In this document: positions 63,442-64,000 of the stretch, piece after piece
How the letters are laid out: every line of letters starts with the position of its first letter
Position numbering within the stretch: the stretch's first letter is position 1
DNA from: Flavitalea plasmicola
GTDB taxonomy: Bacteria > Bacteroidota > Bacteroidia > Chitinophagales > Chitinophagaceae
Length of the DNA stretch: 64,000 bases
Direction: 5' to 3'
Assembly: GCF_030546645.1 (NCBI RefSeq)
Contig: NZ_JAUOTO010000008.1
Span: 248,001 to 312,000 of the forward strand
Notes under the pieces: model-generated
Database searches by the model: none
What the model was told of the DNA's origin: nothing
The model's input: only the letters and a program-made list of their open reading frames with translations
Position numbers and translations under genes: made by a program

Positions 63442-64000
63442 ATGAGCAAAAGGATCTATTGTACAGTGACCAACGACCTGACGTATGATCAACGCATGAT
63501 CAGGATCTGTACGTCCTTGTCCTCAGCAGGTTATACAGTAGTATTGGTAGGCAGGTCGGAAGCCGCCTCTCTCCCGCTGGAACCCCGCCCTTTTCATCAG
63601 AAACGCCTCCGGCTGCTGTTCCGGAAAGGCAAATTATTTTATCTGGAATATAATTTCCGGCTGTTCTTCTATTTGCTGTTCCGGCGGATGGATTGCATTT
63701 GCGCCATCGACCTGGACACCATCATCCCCGGCTGCCTGGTTTCCACCCTCCGGCGTATCCCGAGAGTCTATGACGCCCATGAGCTGTTCTGCGAGATGAA
63801 GGAGGTGGTATCCCGACCGGCCATCTACAGGATATGGAAAAGCGTGGAAAGATCATTTGTTCCAGCCTTCCACCACGGCTATACGGTCAATGGACAGATC
63901 GCCTCGGAATTCGAAAAAATGTATGGCATGAAGTATGAGGTCATCCGGAATGTGCCGCTGCTGCAGCCTGACCCCGCCCCCCCGGAGCCATCCCAGCCTT
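63442..64000 (+). CDS. Glycosyltransferase family 4-like protein (3' end cut by window edge)
   Basis: The frame is open to the end of the window (186 codons visible). It starts MSKRIYCTVTNDLTYDQRM, with an alternative ATG five codons earlier at 63427. SLSSAGYTVVLVGRSE, VYDAHELFCEMKEVVSRPAIY and GYTVNGQIASEFEKMYGMKYEVIRNVP match the N-terminal Rossmann domain of GT4-type glycosyltransferases. The donor-binding C-terminal domain lies outside the window. Possible role in surface polysaccharide or lipopolysaccharide synthesis. Confidence 0.85.
   Translation, partial: MSKRIYCTVTNDLTYDQRMIRICTSLSSAGYTVVLVGRSEAASLPLEPRPFHQKRLRLLFRKGKLFYLEYNFRLFFYLLFRRMDCICAIDLDTIIPGCLVSTLRRIPRVYDAHELFCEMKEVVSRPAIYRIWKSVERSFVPAFHHGYTVNGQIASEFEKMYGMKYEVIRNVPLLQPDPAPPEPSQP

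Overview
The window looks like chromosomal DNA of a Bacteroidota bacterium, most likely of the family Chitinophagaceae. Evidence: many genes are preceded by the Bacteroidota-type -7 box TAnnTTTG (rnpB, trxB, rpoD, sdhC, plsY, parE, ribF); the primary sigma factor is the short 285-residue form; and several families common in the phylum occur (DUF3822, DUF2027-Smr, DUF4260, a large outer-membrane barrel protein, a three-subunit succinate dehydrogenase, a BlaI-M56 pair). Gene density is high and most genes are housekeeping. I saw no phage, integrase, transposase, CRISPR array, tRNA or rRNA.

Layout. 1-3.8 kb: two GNAT acetyltransferases, an SPFH protein and a two-component system. 3.9-6.6 kb: a yceD-rpmF-plsX-CPBP run. 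6.6-6.95 kb: RNase P RNA on the minus strand. 7-14 kb: ApbE, a formylglycine-enzyme-like protein, a Tat-type oxidoreductase, a TIM-barrel protein, a Smr protein and an amino acid permease. 14-21.2 kb: a Crp-type regulator, a small unknown gene, and a minus-strand operon (DUF3822-rsmD-bioD-lpxK-rnr-polyprenyl synthase). 21.2-25 kb: MATE exporter, folB, trxB, rpoD. 25.4-27.4 kb: a BlaI repressor and an M56 membrane protease fused to an amidase-like domain. 27.4-30.7 kb: purM, ribF, holA. 30.8-36.6 kb: envelope proteins, including a 1236-residue outer-membrane protein. 36.6-42.7 kb: an ABC-F protein and the sdh operon, which carries two unrelated genes between sdhA and sdhB. 43.1-45.7 kb: accD, smpB and an unknown secreted protein. 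45.7-51.8 kb: parC and parE, separated by three small genes. 52-55.3 kb: a tandem ABC ATPase and small unknowns. 55.5-63.3 kb: dnaG, DinB, YdeI-like, plsY, prmA, pnp, rpsO. The last 560 bases are the start of a glycosyltransferase.

The most interesting features: (1) the BlaI/M56-amidase pair, in which the periplasmic amidase-like domain keeps its zinc ligands but has Leu in place of the expected catalytic Glu, suggesting a cell-wall ligand sensor built like BlaR1; (2) a translationally coupled membrane-protein/GGCT pair inside the sdh operon; (3) a family of related hairpin elements, one copy of which lies in frame inside a coding sequence; (4) several enzymes with a substituted key residue (RsmD, the CPBP protein, the first ATPase domain of the tandem ABC protein).
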